This document shows, in pieces, positions 21,474-31,180 of a stretch of DNA of 64,000 nucleotides. The notes under the pieces were generated by a model. The model saw only the letters and a list, made by a program, of their open reading frames with translations, did no database searches and was not told the DNA's origin. Positions within the stretch are counted from its first letter, which is position 1. Each line of letters begins with the position of its first letter. Location: assembly GCA_015179125.1 (NCBI GenBank), contig WHVA01000295.1, positions 62,001 through 126,000 of the forward strand, given 5' to 3'. The position numbers were made by a program, and so were the translations under genes. Source of the stretch: Gautieria morchelliformis. Its lineage: Eukaryota; Basidiomycota; Agaricomycetes; Gomphales; Gomphaceae.

Positions 21474-22093
21474 GGAAAAAAGAAACAGCGGAGGATAATG
21501 ATGGCAATATAGAACACACTACCTATGAATAATATTGGAAGAAACAGATCAGGATAATAACTAAGACAGGGAAAAGCAAAACAGGGGAAATATTATTATG
21601 TAAGACACCGAGATAGTGTCAGGGAAACATGGATGCACAAAGATATGACATTATTATGGGTACATGTGACAGGATTTGTAAGAGATAACGTGCAGGGAAA
21701 AGAAAGAAGGATAAAGCGGATTAAAAACATGAACATGGCAAGGAACACCCAATATCCAAGCACACCCTTGTTGACAGAACCCTCCCCTCCTTTCAGTTGG
21801 AGTCGGGGAAACAGCAAGAGAGCGCGCAAGTTCACGCGTTGATTTTTCTAAGTCGCCACAAATGATTTCAAGCGGAGATAGTTCCTCCACGACGCCCCTC
21901 ATAAGTTCCATCAGTCCTTTTGGTACACATCTGAACGACCATCTTCGATCGTGTACTTATATAGGACTGGGTTCGAGTAACCTCATGGCAGAGAGCGGTC
22001 ACGTGCCCGCATCGCGGGATAGTCCGCGGGCGTCAAAGCGCCGCGGCAGCAAAGGCCGGTGACATGGGTACATTCTAGCCACCACAAACCTCA
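21474..22093. promoter_or_regulatory. Intergenic region between divergent genes with a TATA-like box
   Basis: Separates the DUF6532-type gene (-) and the F-box gene (+). A TATA-like CTTATATAGG lies at about 21957-21966, some 130 bp before the F-box ATG, and could serve that gene. No other signal or gene was identified. Confidence 0.35.
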
Positions 22094-23401
22094 ATGTATT
22101 TGCCCTTCGAGGTGTGGAGCCATGTTTTCTGTCAGTTACCCAATAAATCTCAAACACAACTTATGCGCGTTTGCCAATTCTGGCGGCACATAGCCAAAGC
22201 CACACCGCAGCGCTGGACACACCTCCACATTGGCCATATACATCAATTTGATTATCCTACCGGTCTCTGGCAATGGCTCGAGAAATCGGGCGAGTGTCCA
22301 CTGGATGTGGTCCTCAAGATTCCACTCGGAGTCACCGATCTGTGGCCGACGCTGTATAGCGAGGTCAGACGATTTCGCGTCCTTAACATCGAAGTACCCA
22401 CGCCTGATATCGTGGACACAATCCTCTCATCTATTGCACTTTCTGAAGGAAAATGCAATGGCAATACCGCACCACTTCTAGAGGAGTTGTGCCTTACCAT
22501 TGACGAGATGTCAAACAGACTCGCAGATGAGGGCCAGGACTATTTTGAACACGCATTTTATCCTTCCCCACGGCTTCGGAGACTAACTATTTCTCCACTT
22601 AGGATGCCCCCTCCATCATCTAAATTTCTTTCCACCGTCTCCGCCTTCATGATCGTCTCTGGGCCTGACGACCAAGTTACGCCTATCGAGGGGGCACTGA
22701 ACACCATTGCGGCTATTCCTCACCTTAAATACCTCAAGTACTCCGGGTACCATTCCTTCTCGTTCCAAACCAGCCACATCCTGGACTATCCTCGCGTCGA
22801 GGTACTTCCTCATCTTGAGGAGGTAGATGTCACAGTTCCTGGCTGTGGCCTTGACATCTTGCAGTGTTTGGAAGCACCCACCCTTCGATCCGTACGTCTC
22901 GATGGGTCAAGGGAGGATGGCCATGCAGAAGATTGGGATGACAAAGGCGTTACTAATGTGTCTGCCTCACTCAAGCGCTTGCCTCAGCGAGCACCGCGCA
23001 TTCAGAGGCTCGACCTCCATCGCATTGAAGAGCTGCAAGCCGACACATGCGAGTGGCTTTTCAGCCAGACTGATTTTGCTCATCTCGAAGAACTCCGCAT
23101 CGAAGATTCAACCATGACAGACGAAGCGTTTACCCAATCAAGTTCACTTGGTCCGTGCCTACACCGGCTCGAGCTCATAGACTGTGAAGATATAACAGGC
23201 AACGCTTTAATCGCTTATATCGAGGCCAGGCAGCCGTCAGGGCATGCGGGGGACTTCCAGTTATTGGTGAGTGGGTGTCAAGGAGTGGAAGACAAGCACC
23301 TGGCCGAATTGTCCCGTTTTGTAACTGTTGAGAGGGTTGATGATAAGCGCGTCAGCCTGAGCACAGCCCAAGTCAATGTTGTCTACTTAGGCCTCGGATA
23401 G
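22094..23401 (+). CDS. F-box protein with leucine-rich-repeat-like C-terminus
   Basis: Single-exon, undamaged 435-residue frame. Residues 1-45 form an F-box (LPFEVWSHVFCQLPNKSQ ... VCQFWRHIAKATPQRWTHL), which in this class binds Skp1 in an SCF ubiquitin ligase. The remainder has leucine-rich-repeat-like spacing (PRLRRLTISPL, PHLEEVDVTV, APRIQRLDLHRIEEL, AHLEELRIEDS, PCLHRLELIDCEDITGNAL) that would recruit substrates. The ATG at 22094 places the F-box at the extreme N-terminus, as is common in Agaricomycete expansions. Substrate unknown. Confidence 0.85.
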   Translation: MYLPFEVWSHVFCQLPNKSQTQLMRVCQFWRHIAKATPQRWTHLHIGHIHQFDYPTGLWQWLEKSGECPLDVVLKIPLGVTDLWPTLYSEVRRFRVLNIEVPTPDIVDTILSSIALSEGKCNGNTAPLLEELCLTIDEMSNRLADEGQDYFEHAFYPSPRLRRLTISPLRMPPPSSKFLSTVSAFMIVSGPDDQVTPIEGALNTIAAIPHLKYLKYSGYHSFSFQTSHILDYPRVEVLPHLEEVDVTVPGCGLDILQCLEAPTLRSVRLDGSREDGHAEDWDDKGVTNVSASLKRLPQRAPRIQRLDLHRIEELQADTCEWLFSQTDFAHLEELRIEDSTMTDEAFTQSSSLGPCLHRLELIDCEDITGNALIAYIEARQPSGHAGDFQLLVSGCQGVEDKHLAELSRFVTVERVDDKRVSLSTAQVNVVYLGLG

Positions 23402-24297
23402 CTGGTAGTGTCATGAGCAGAATGATTATTCTGTCAATTGCCGGCACTGTAAGAAGAAGGCGTGGGCTTCTGGCCAGCCGTATGGATGGAATTCACACGA
23501 TCTTTCCTGAATCACATTTCAAGCTCCATTTCCTCATCACGCTATATCTAAGTGATTTAACTCACACCAAATACTAGGCGCGGTAACAGCTGCTCGCGTC
23601 CCATTCTGGTTTATCAAATAGTGTCGATAAGGTATATTAACGCGAGGTTCTAGAATTTGAATGAAACTATATAATCTGACAAGTGCACATGCAATCCCAA
23701 GCCACTGAGTCCACATACATGTGTGACTGAGCCAATGCTATCTCCTCCATATTTGTGGAGCCCACCAAGCTGAGGCACACACATCATGTGTCCATCTGAT
23801 ATCACAGATCAATCGGTTGACACCAATCGAGATCATTACCCCACAATTTGATCCGAGTGCACATGTCATTGATCCGGATCAAGGCACAAAACATGTCGAG
23901 CTGTCCCTGCACGGCTCTAGCAACATTTCTTACTTTTCTCTCTCACAACTCCTCTCGCACTGGCAAACTTAAATTCGGTAGGAATATCACATGTCTAGTT
24001 AATTCCACTTGTATGTAGTAAGTATTCACTTTTCTTCTCAATTTATTACTCCACGGTGAGCTACTCTTCATCACATGACTTCTGTCTTTCAACACCACCC
24101 AGCTATTTTCTCTGTAGTTAAATATTCTTTCATGTATGAATATAGTAATTGTACTCATATCGACCCATCGTTTGGAAGCTATTAAATGCAGCTGCTATCG
24201 TTTTGGGGCGCATACACCAGGTGTATGCACGGATAACTCTGTTCGATTCGGCTTCTATAACAGCTTGAATTATATTCCTCGTCACCATGAAACATAT
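23402..24297. other. Spacer without recognisable features
   Basis: AT-rich, no coding signature, no known repeat from this window. A short palindromic TGATCCGGATCA occurs near 23870. Confidence 0.4.
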
Positions 24298-25190
24298 CTA
24301 CTTTGATTCCCAAGAATGGGCACCAGCCACGCGCAGCAGTGTACCGTGCCTGATGTTCTGGCGAAACTGTTTGGCCTCAGGGTCCTGGCCCTCTAAGAGC
24401 CGTCTCAATGGCTGAGGGAGCACTGGCAGCTCTGGAAGCTGCACCTTTCCTTCTAAACAGCAATCACCAAATCTGGGCCGCCGATTTGAGGATTTCAGCA
24501 GGCGTTCTGCCATCCAGTGTAATGCTCCACAGTCAGGGCAGGGAATAACCATGGGACCCAGATCATGATGCTGCACATCTGCCTCAATTATTCTAGAGCG
24601 ACCAAGTGGAATAGGAGAAGGAGGTCGCTGAGGACGCTGCCGAGGTACAGGGAGTGGCTGAGGAGGCCGAGGAGGTGCAGGGAGTGGCTGAGGAGGCTGA
24701 GGAGGAGCAGGGAGTGGCTGAGGAGGCTGAGGAGGAGGTGCAGGGAGTCGCTGAAGAGGCCGCAGAAGTGCAGGGAGTAGCGGAGGCATTGGTCTTATTG
24801 CATTGGCCTGAGCACGCAATGCTGCCACTCCTGCAGAACCTACTACAGGAGGTCTAGGAGCTGGTTGTAAAGGTGCCTGCCTGGGTCTTCCCAAGGGCTG
24901 TGCTGGGATAGGCTGTATACCAGCAGTGTGAGCACGCAAATCTGCCACCGCTGTAGAGCCTACTACAGGTTGTCCAATTCCAGCCACCTGAGCACGCAAC
25001 TGAGCAATTGCTGCAGAACCTACTACAGGAGCTGGCTGTCCAGCGTCAGGCCTATTTCTTCTGAGGGGCTGTAATCATGGGATAGCTGCTAACTGTGCAC
25101 AAAGGGCTGTCACCTGCTCTCCAGGACTGGGATCAGGTGGATATGATGGCCCCGCAAGCGTAGGAGGGTGCAATGGAGCTGGCTGCTGTT
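24298..25190 (-). pseudogene. Helitron-type Rep/helicase N-terminal region, degenerate
   Basis: On the minus strand a Pro/Gln-rich leader contains three copies of a PVVGS-x2-[IV]A-x-LRA unit. It is followed by IPCPDCGALHWMAERL ... RFGDCCLEGKVQLPELP ... LLEGQDPEAKQFRQNIR. This is the cysteine-rich segment that precedes the helicase-like region in fungal Helitron and Pif1-like proteins. At 24340 the frame breaks; after an indel a neighbouring frame reads YTAARGWCPFLGIKVD, like the next family segment, and then the gene stops. An in-frame stop separates the leader near 25073-25190. No Rep HUH or helicase motifs remain. It points away from a similar N-terminus at 25667-26035 (+). Confidence 0.6.
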
Positions 25191-25510
25191 TCTGGTGAGT
25201 GTTATGGTATTGTACCTGCCTTTTCCTGATGCTTATTATCTTCTTATTTGCCATAATTTCGCTTTTTTGGCTTTTTTTAGGCACTTTTCAAGTGACATTC
25301 TTTCTGTCACTGCTGCACTTGCTACCTGGCTGTTTCTGGTGAGTGTTATGCTATTGTATCTGCCTTTTCTTGATGCTTATTATGTTGTTATTTGCTATAA
25401 CTTTGCTTTTTTGGCATTTTGTGGCACTTTTCAAGTGCATTTGTCCTGTCACTACTGCATACCCTACCTGGGTATTATCCCCTTTCTGGTAAGTTTTTGT
25501 AACTGTATCT
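25185..25510 (+). repeat. Tandem repeat of about 140 bp, two full and one partial unit
   Basis: Unit 1 starts near 25187 and unit 2 near 25329 with the same words (CTGTTTCTGGTGAGTGTTATG ... CCTTTT(C/T)TGATGCTTATTAT ... GGCACTTTTCAAGTG ... TACCTGG). A partial third start (CCCTTTCTGGTAAGTTTT) follows at about 25480. Each unit begins with a splice-donor-like CTGGTGAGT, so it may be a duplicated exon/intron edge lying between the two opposed Helitron N-termini. Confidence 0.75.
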
Positions 25511-25607
25511 GCTGTTTGCAGTATTTATATTAGGATCAGTGGCTTTGCAATCCGTCTGAGATACCCGCACAGCCTGTTTTCCCTGAGTTTGCCTTATTCT
25601 ACTTGCG

Positions 25608-26035
25608 ATGTAAGTCTGATATTGATATCTTTATTCTCTCTCTACTCTTATGCCTGCATTTCTCAGGGATCCATCTACCCCAGAGAGCATCCGTCGGCAG
25701 GTGCATCAAAGTGCGAGGGAGGGGCAGGAGGTGATGACACCACCCAGTCATCGGAGAGCACGTCGGAGAGCGCATATTGGAGCTCAGAACCAGCCACCCC
25801 CTCCAGCACTGCCTTTTGCCATCCCTCACCCTCCTTCTAGAAGCAGTGCAGCCGATCCTTTTCAACAACCTGTGGCAGGGCCATCACATCCACCAATGCC
25901 TGCGGGGCTATCACTTGCTCCTGATCCCAGTCCTACAGAGCAGGTGGCAGCCCTTTGGGCTCAGTTAGCAGTTATCACACCATGGCAGCCCCTGAGAGGA
26001 CATAGGCCAGACCCTGTACAGAAACGGGCACCAGC
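25608..26035 (+). pseudogene. Helitron-type N-terminal leader with a start codon split by an intron
   Basis: A 57-bp intron (25610-25666, GTAAGT...TCTCAG) joins AT (25608-25609) to G (25667), creating an ATG followed by DPSTPESIRRQVHQSAREGQ. The unspliced upstream frame has a stop. The segment ending PDPSPTEQVAALWAQLAVI-PWQPLRGHRPD closely matches the minus-strand leader at 25075-25190 (PDPSPGEQVTALCAQLAAI-P), so this is a second, oppositely oriented copy. The frame remains open to 26138, but from about 26040 it is only antisense to the BRR2 fragment. No catalytic domain is present. Confidence 0.5.
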
Positions 26036-26039
26036 GCAC

Positions 26040-28315
26040 CTCTCAACAGAGCCGAAGCACCTCGCCGCCGTGTACTTTTTCATCCCTGATCGGCTGAACC
26101 TGAGCTTGGATGCTGTAAAGCTCGTGAACACCCAATGAAATAAGATAATGCGAATAACATACGCCAGCTTAGGGAAGTTGTGTACCAGACGATGAACAAG
26201 CTTGCCTGCGTTTTGTATACCGATTAGTTCGCCAAGTTTTAGGGGGCCTATGGGAATGTAAGTGTCATATTTGGAGAAACAGTGCAAGCGACTCGCCAAA
26301 CCGAAGTATCGATACCACTAACATATGGTCAGTAAATGCGGGAATATGGCATAAGAGTACGTACAAATTGTTTGCCTTCTGCCTTACGGATTACATCTGC
26401 TGGCACACAACGGAACTGTCGAAGAGGCGTGTTAGATGCCCATCTACAGAAAGCCTGAGTTCCTGCTGTTAACACTATACAGAAAGACATCAGCTCACAG
26501 TTGTTTATCCACCATTATACATAGATCAAGTGCTGCACGGATCGGGATCAACCACCCACGTTTCAGGCCAATTTCAAAGATAGCGCGCAAAATATTAATG
26601 GGAGAGATAAGGTGAAATAGATAGGTGCAATTATTGCCCACGTACCGACCAGCAGATTTCTGAACAAATATCATGTCCGCCACTAGGGCGAAACCTTAAT
26701 CACATATAAATGATCGACTTCCATGTCATAGTTCAGTCTTTATACATACCGTCGAGTTTAAGCTGAGAGATATACGCTTGAAGTGGTACATTGATCTTGT
26801 CAGCTGGCTCTTCCACTGACTCTTCAACAGGGATGGGGACTTTCTCTAGCAACTTGCCAAGCTCGATCGTTTCCTATCGAATCCGTGTCAGATTAGGCCT
26901 CCGAAGAGAAAAAGTATGTCCATGGAACATACATCTCGTCGCACAGGTATGAGCTTGAACTCGTTCGACAGTGCAAATACCCTGATTAATTCGAGGATCG
27001 ACATGGTGGGCTGCAGATGCTGATTGTACGTAGACATCGAATTGTAGGTGACGTAATGATGTGAAGCAATTCGACCAAGTTCCGTAGACTGGAATTTGCC
27101 CGAATGACGTTCGTATTTGAGAAGATTGCATTTCTCGGAGAGAACGGCTGCAGAATGTGCGATATCAGCGCGTTTCTGCACTAACAATGGGCCATCATCT
27201 TGATAATCAACGGTGACACCGTACAAGGCAGGCGAAAGTAACATGCGGATGTAACTGATAGCTAGATGACGCGTGTGCTCAAGAAGCGCGAAGACGTACA
27301 GATATGTATACCCCAACCATTGCACGGCCTCGTCCTGATTGCGAATCGTCCTTAGAACAATCTCAGCATTTAGGTTGTCAGCAAGCTTGGACACGAATTG
27401 AGATTCTGAATCAATGGGTAGCTGTTGATTGAGCAAGCTGAGGTAATACTGGAATTCCGAATGGTTTGTGATAATTATCCCTTCGCCGTATGTATCGAAC
27501 TGAGGTCATCCGGCCCACCCCAACATCTGCAGAACATCTTGGGATGAAAGCTTGACCCATCGACCCTTCTCAGGGTTGTAAATCTGCGTTCCTTTGATGA
27601 TGACTGTGTGCGCAGGGAGGTTCCCTCCCCACGCGAGAGTAGTCGTGCACACGAGAAATTGCACATGCCCAGCCATAAAAAGGTCTTCAACCAGTGTTCG
27701 ATCCTCGCGGGTCACACCGGCATGGTGGATTGCGAATCTGAATGGTAAAGGTCACGGGTAACAGAGTCTGGTTTCACAAATTGGGTGATTGTCGATTTTT
27801 CCACGGCTGTCGCGAATGAACCGCGCTGTTTTGGCGGTCTCTTTGCGCGAATAGACGAAAACGAGAGTTTGATTCTTGCCAGCCTGATCAAGTACCTTTT
27901 TCATAGCAGACCTCATTCATGACTTGATAGCGTTTAATTGCCTTCTTCTCTGTCACCCCAACAAACTCCTGTTGGAGTCCGCATGGACGGAAAGATGCAT
28001 CAAAATAGAACAAGCCTTTGCTCTCGTCAACTCTGAGGAAGTTGGCAACGTCCTTATAGTTGAGTAACGTTGCTGAAAGACCAACCAAACGTACGTACTC
28101 CTGCGTTTGCTCCATTCGCCTGATCGTCCTCACAACAAGACTCTCCAAGACGGGTCCACGTCCGTCATGCAACAGATGGATCTCGTCGATGATGACGAAC
28201 CGCACTAGATTGGTGTAGCTAGTGTCAGTGCTCTTGCGTGTTATCACGTCCCATTTTTCTGGTGTAGTGACAATAATCTGTGTCTCCGCAATCTGCTGCC
28301 AACGAAACGTGTTTC
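26040..28315 (-). pseudogene. BRR2: BRR2 (U5 snRNP helicase) fragment, introns retained
   Basis: The minus strand encodes the first helicase cassette of the spliceosomal Brr2 ATPase: [12 protein letters not shown], the DExH box [58 protein letters not shown], then the winged-helix/ratchet region ([65 protein letters not shown]). Motif VI is ruined: GRAGRP has become GWAG-stop-P (stop 27506-27508). An extra A near 27897-27902 shifts frame. Introns remain, so it derives from genomic DNA. The N-terminus, Walker A region and second cassette are absent; the end near 26040 shows an internal deletion. Confidence 0.8.
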
Positions 28316-30414
28316 CTGAAATATCATACTCTGATGAGGAGAAAACCATACCTGGGAATAATCTTGATTCAGCCCCACGACTCCCAACGCCATGCCACCA
28401 ACCTAGAAAGACCATGGTGAGTCAATAAGCAAAACCGTGGAAAATTACAGCGTGCCATCATCAAGTTGTTCGATTTGTTCGATAACTCACCCTCGACCAA
28501 ATCCATCTCATTGTCTTCAGTCGCCTCATAGGGAAACCGAACAACGGCCAAGACCCTGGCATTCAACCTGTAAATTACCTGCCGCGGGCTAATGCGACCA
28601 CCCCTACGTCAGAGGGAAACGTCGAAGGCCCACCTCTTCTTCTGTTAGCTCCTCTGGCGGCGATGTTGCCATAGGCTGCGAAAGAGTGGGGTAAGGGTAT
28701 GAGTAACCTCTAATAGGATGAAGCAATGAACGTATGGGAGGAGGAGGCGGCGGCGGAGGCAGAGGCGGCACCTCTGGGTCTGGTCTGGGTCTGGGTCTGC
28801 AGCAACGGGCGGCGGAGGAGGAGGAGGAGGTGGTGGTGGTGTGGCGGCGGTGCTACTATGGCGGCATATTGAACTACTACATCCTTTTCTTCGTCATTCC
28901 ACGGCTTTTCCTCCTCTTTGGAAGCCTGCCTGCCTGCAGCAGCAGCAGCAGCGACAGAACCCACGCGATTGACGTCGACTGCGGTCGCAGTTGTTACGCT
29001 GGCGGCCTCGGACCTCGCATCTTCTCCCGCCTGCTGCTTCTTTGCCACTGCCTGGCGTTCAGACCATGTCAACTTCTTGCTGCTGACAGGGGGTTCTCGT
29101 GCCACAGATGCATTACCGGCACCCGCTCGTTGATGAGAATCGAAGGGATTTACCAGCTTTTTGGGAGCCGGTAAACACACCGGAGTATAAGCAGTCTCCT
29201 GAGAGGCCAACTTCAATATATCGATGTTGCAAGCACATCATGATACTCACGACAGGCACGATACGATCCTCCTCGGCAGGTTTGGAAGGTGGTGGTTCCG
29301 GGGGGGGAAATTATAGCCTGCAGAGTAGGTGAAAACTGAACGTGGTGTTCCTTCGACAACGAACCGGAGGCCGTGCTCTAGCCGGAGGGGTTGGACACGG
29401 AGCTGCTGGCGTGGGCGGCATAACAGGAGGGGAACCATCATCATCCCATGACGGAGTAGTAGATTTAATGGACTAGAATGCCGAAGGGGGGGCCGGTGCT
29501 GGACGAAAAGTGAGCAGTTCTTCCCTGGCAGGCGTGAAAGACGTTCCCTAACCCACAAATGTTTCCAAGCGATAACTTTCATCACCAAACACACTTACCA
29601 CTCTACTACTGATAAGTGTCCTTTGGTGCACCTTTCCACCCATGTCGACTTTACCTACTGGTGTATAATTCGTGCCAACAGGCGCGATAGGTTCTGCACT
29701 ACGGGTGGTCTCATTGTGCACTGAATAGTTGCACCAGATGCGTCCCTTATGCGTTTCATGATGAGCGCTGGCGACACATCGGAATGAGGTTATGAGTGCG
29801 CATCAGGTAAAAGGCAAGGAGAAACACTATAATTTTGGTAAATAATTTACCTCGGTGCTAGCGTTGACAACATGCGTCCCTTCTAGATAGCGGGCCACTG
29901 CGCTTGAATGGATGCCTGTGAGGACGAATTTAGAATACAAATGACGGAGCTGCTGGTCAACGTGCGAAACAGGCCCTTCTTCACCTCTGGTACACCATCC
30001 CCGCACCAGTTTACTTTTACAAATTTCGATGGCTGGGTCTAGGGCATATAGGTTGTGAGATTTGCTTCAGCTGCCTCCAGGGCAAGGAACGTACATTGGG
30101 ATCTTTACGCGTACAAAAGCGTACTGTATCGTGGAACAAATTCAAAGTCTACAACAGGTTGGTTAGATGATGACAATGCACCTCCTATCTGAAATCTCTT
30201 CAAGTTCTTCCAGGCCACCGGAACCTTGGCTTTCAACCTTATGCGTGCTATTAGTGAGTCTGACTCTGCAAGGCTATCCGAGAGGGCGTACTTTTAGGTC
30301 ATTTGAACCCTTGTTGTAGGCTAACAACATCCCATCTATATCAGTCCCATCCAGAACAGATTGGTAGGCAGTTGCAATTTCTTTCGAAGATAAATTGACT
30401 TGCAGCGGCGACAT
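28305..30414 (-). pseudogene. ABP1: ABP1/drebrin-like actin-binding protein, decayed
   Basis: Minus strand. Exon 1 (30414-30292) encodes MSPLQVNLSSKEIATAY ... YNKGSNDLK, the start of an ADF-H domain. A 54-bp intron (30291-30238) precedes VESQGSGGLEELEEISD. Later pieces read IQYAF, PSKFVKVNWCGDGVPEVKKGLF and VARYLEGTHVV, all ADF-H. A Pro-rich middle (SWDDDGSPPVMPPTP), KKLVNPF ... KKLTWSERQAVAKKQQ, and a C-terminal SH3 (VVRFPYEATEDNEMDLVEGE, IEQIEQLDDG-WWHGVG, RLFPGN) follow, the normal order for Abp1, which promotes Arp2/3 actin patches. One-base indels in the RVKDPN and EGELIEQ regions break the frame. Its last intron is joined to BRR2 sequence. Confidence 0.75.
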
Positions 30415-31180
30415 GAGGGTGTTGGCAAAGAAGTTCCATAGTTCGTACGGTCGTTGTGACACGTCCGCCCTATAAGATCTATGAGAGAGGTGCCGGTTCA
30501 CTGCCAAGCGCAGCCGCCGGCGCCTCAACACGCACCACTTTTCTCTCTGCACCACCCACTCGCTCAAGAATCGCATCCACTCTCTTTCGCTCAAGTATCC
30601 ATTCCTTAAAATTCCTTTCTACCCACCCGCCCACGCCATCTGAGCCCCGAGAATGAACAGCAATCCGGGGCGGCATCTCACGTATGCCCTCAACAGGATA
30701 GCAACCAATACACATCGTAATAGCCAGTAGTTAGCATAATAATAAGACATAGTACACATCCTACACGGGCCGTGACGAGAGCAGCCGCCGAGCAAGGTCC
30801 CGCCCACCCGAGCGGCGACCCTGCTCCGCGCAACCGGCAACCCTCACAGCTCTCATCCCGGCTTGCATAGTCGAAACTGGACGCTCTCTCTCTCTCTCCT
30901 GTCGCGCATTGAAAATTGTGAGTCCGACGATTGACTGGCAAGCACGTCCAGCAGAGTCGTCTCCAACTCCCGGTTCATATGCCTTATATTTCAGTTCGGT
31001 TGTAGGAGTACTGGGTAAGTATTTCATAACCTCTGATTTGTCTTCAATGTCTATTGATCGAGGGCGATGCATTGTTCTTCCAATAACGAACCTTTAGGTC
31101 TATCCAGTCCGATTGTATGTGAACCTCGTCATCTCTGGCATATACTTCTTGATAAGTGCATTCGCTTGTGTCTAAACGTC
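30415..31180. other. Intergenic region between ABP1 remnant and FunK1
   Basis: Contains a CTCTCTCTCTCTCT run near 30890 and no recognised gene. An in-frame ATG at 31067 could extend FunK1 N-terminally. The core promoter is not evident. Confidence 0.35.

Noticed and set aside
21966-21985. GGGTTCGAGTAACC, like a tRNA T-arm
   Set aside because: The stem does not pair properly and no acceptor, D or anticodon arms flank it.
28910-28960. GCAGCAGCAGCAGCAG run as an expandable microsatellite of interest
   Set aside because: Short, and encodes the Ala-rich linker of the ABP1 remnant; ordinary low complexity.
28734-29174. Plus-strand Gly/Ser/Cys-rich frame
   Set aside because: Antisense to the low-complexity Ala/Pro-rich part of the ABP1 remnant; repeats of simple codons keep it open.
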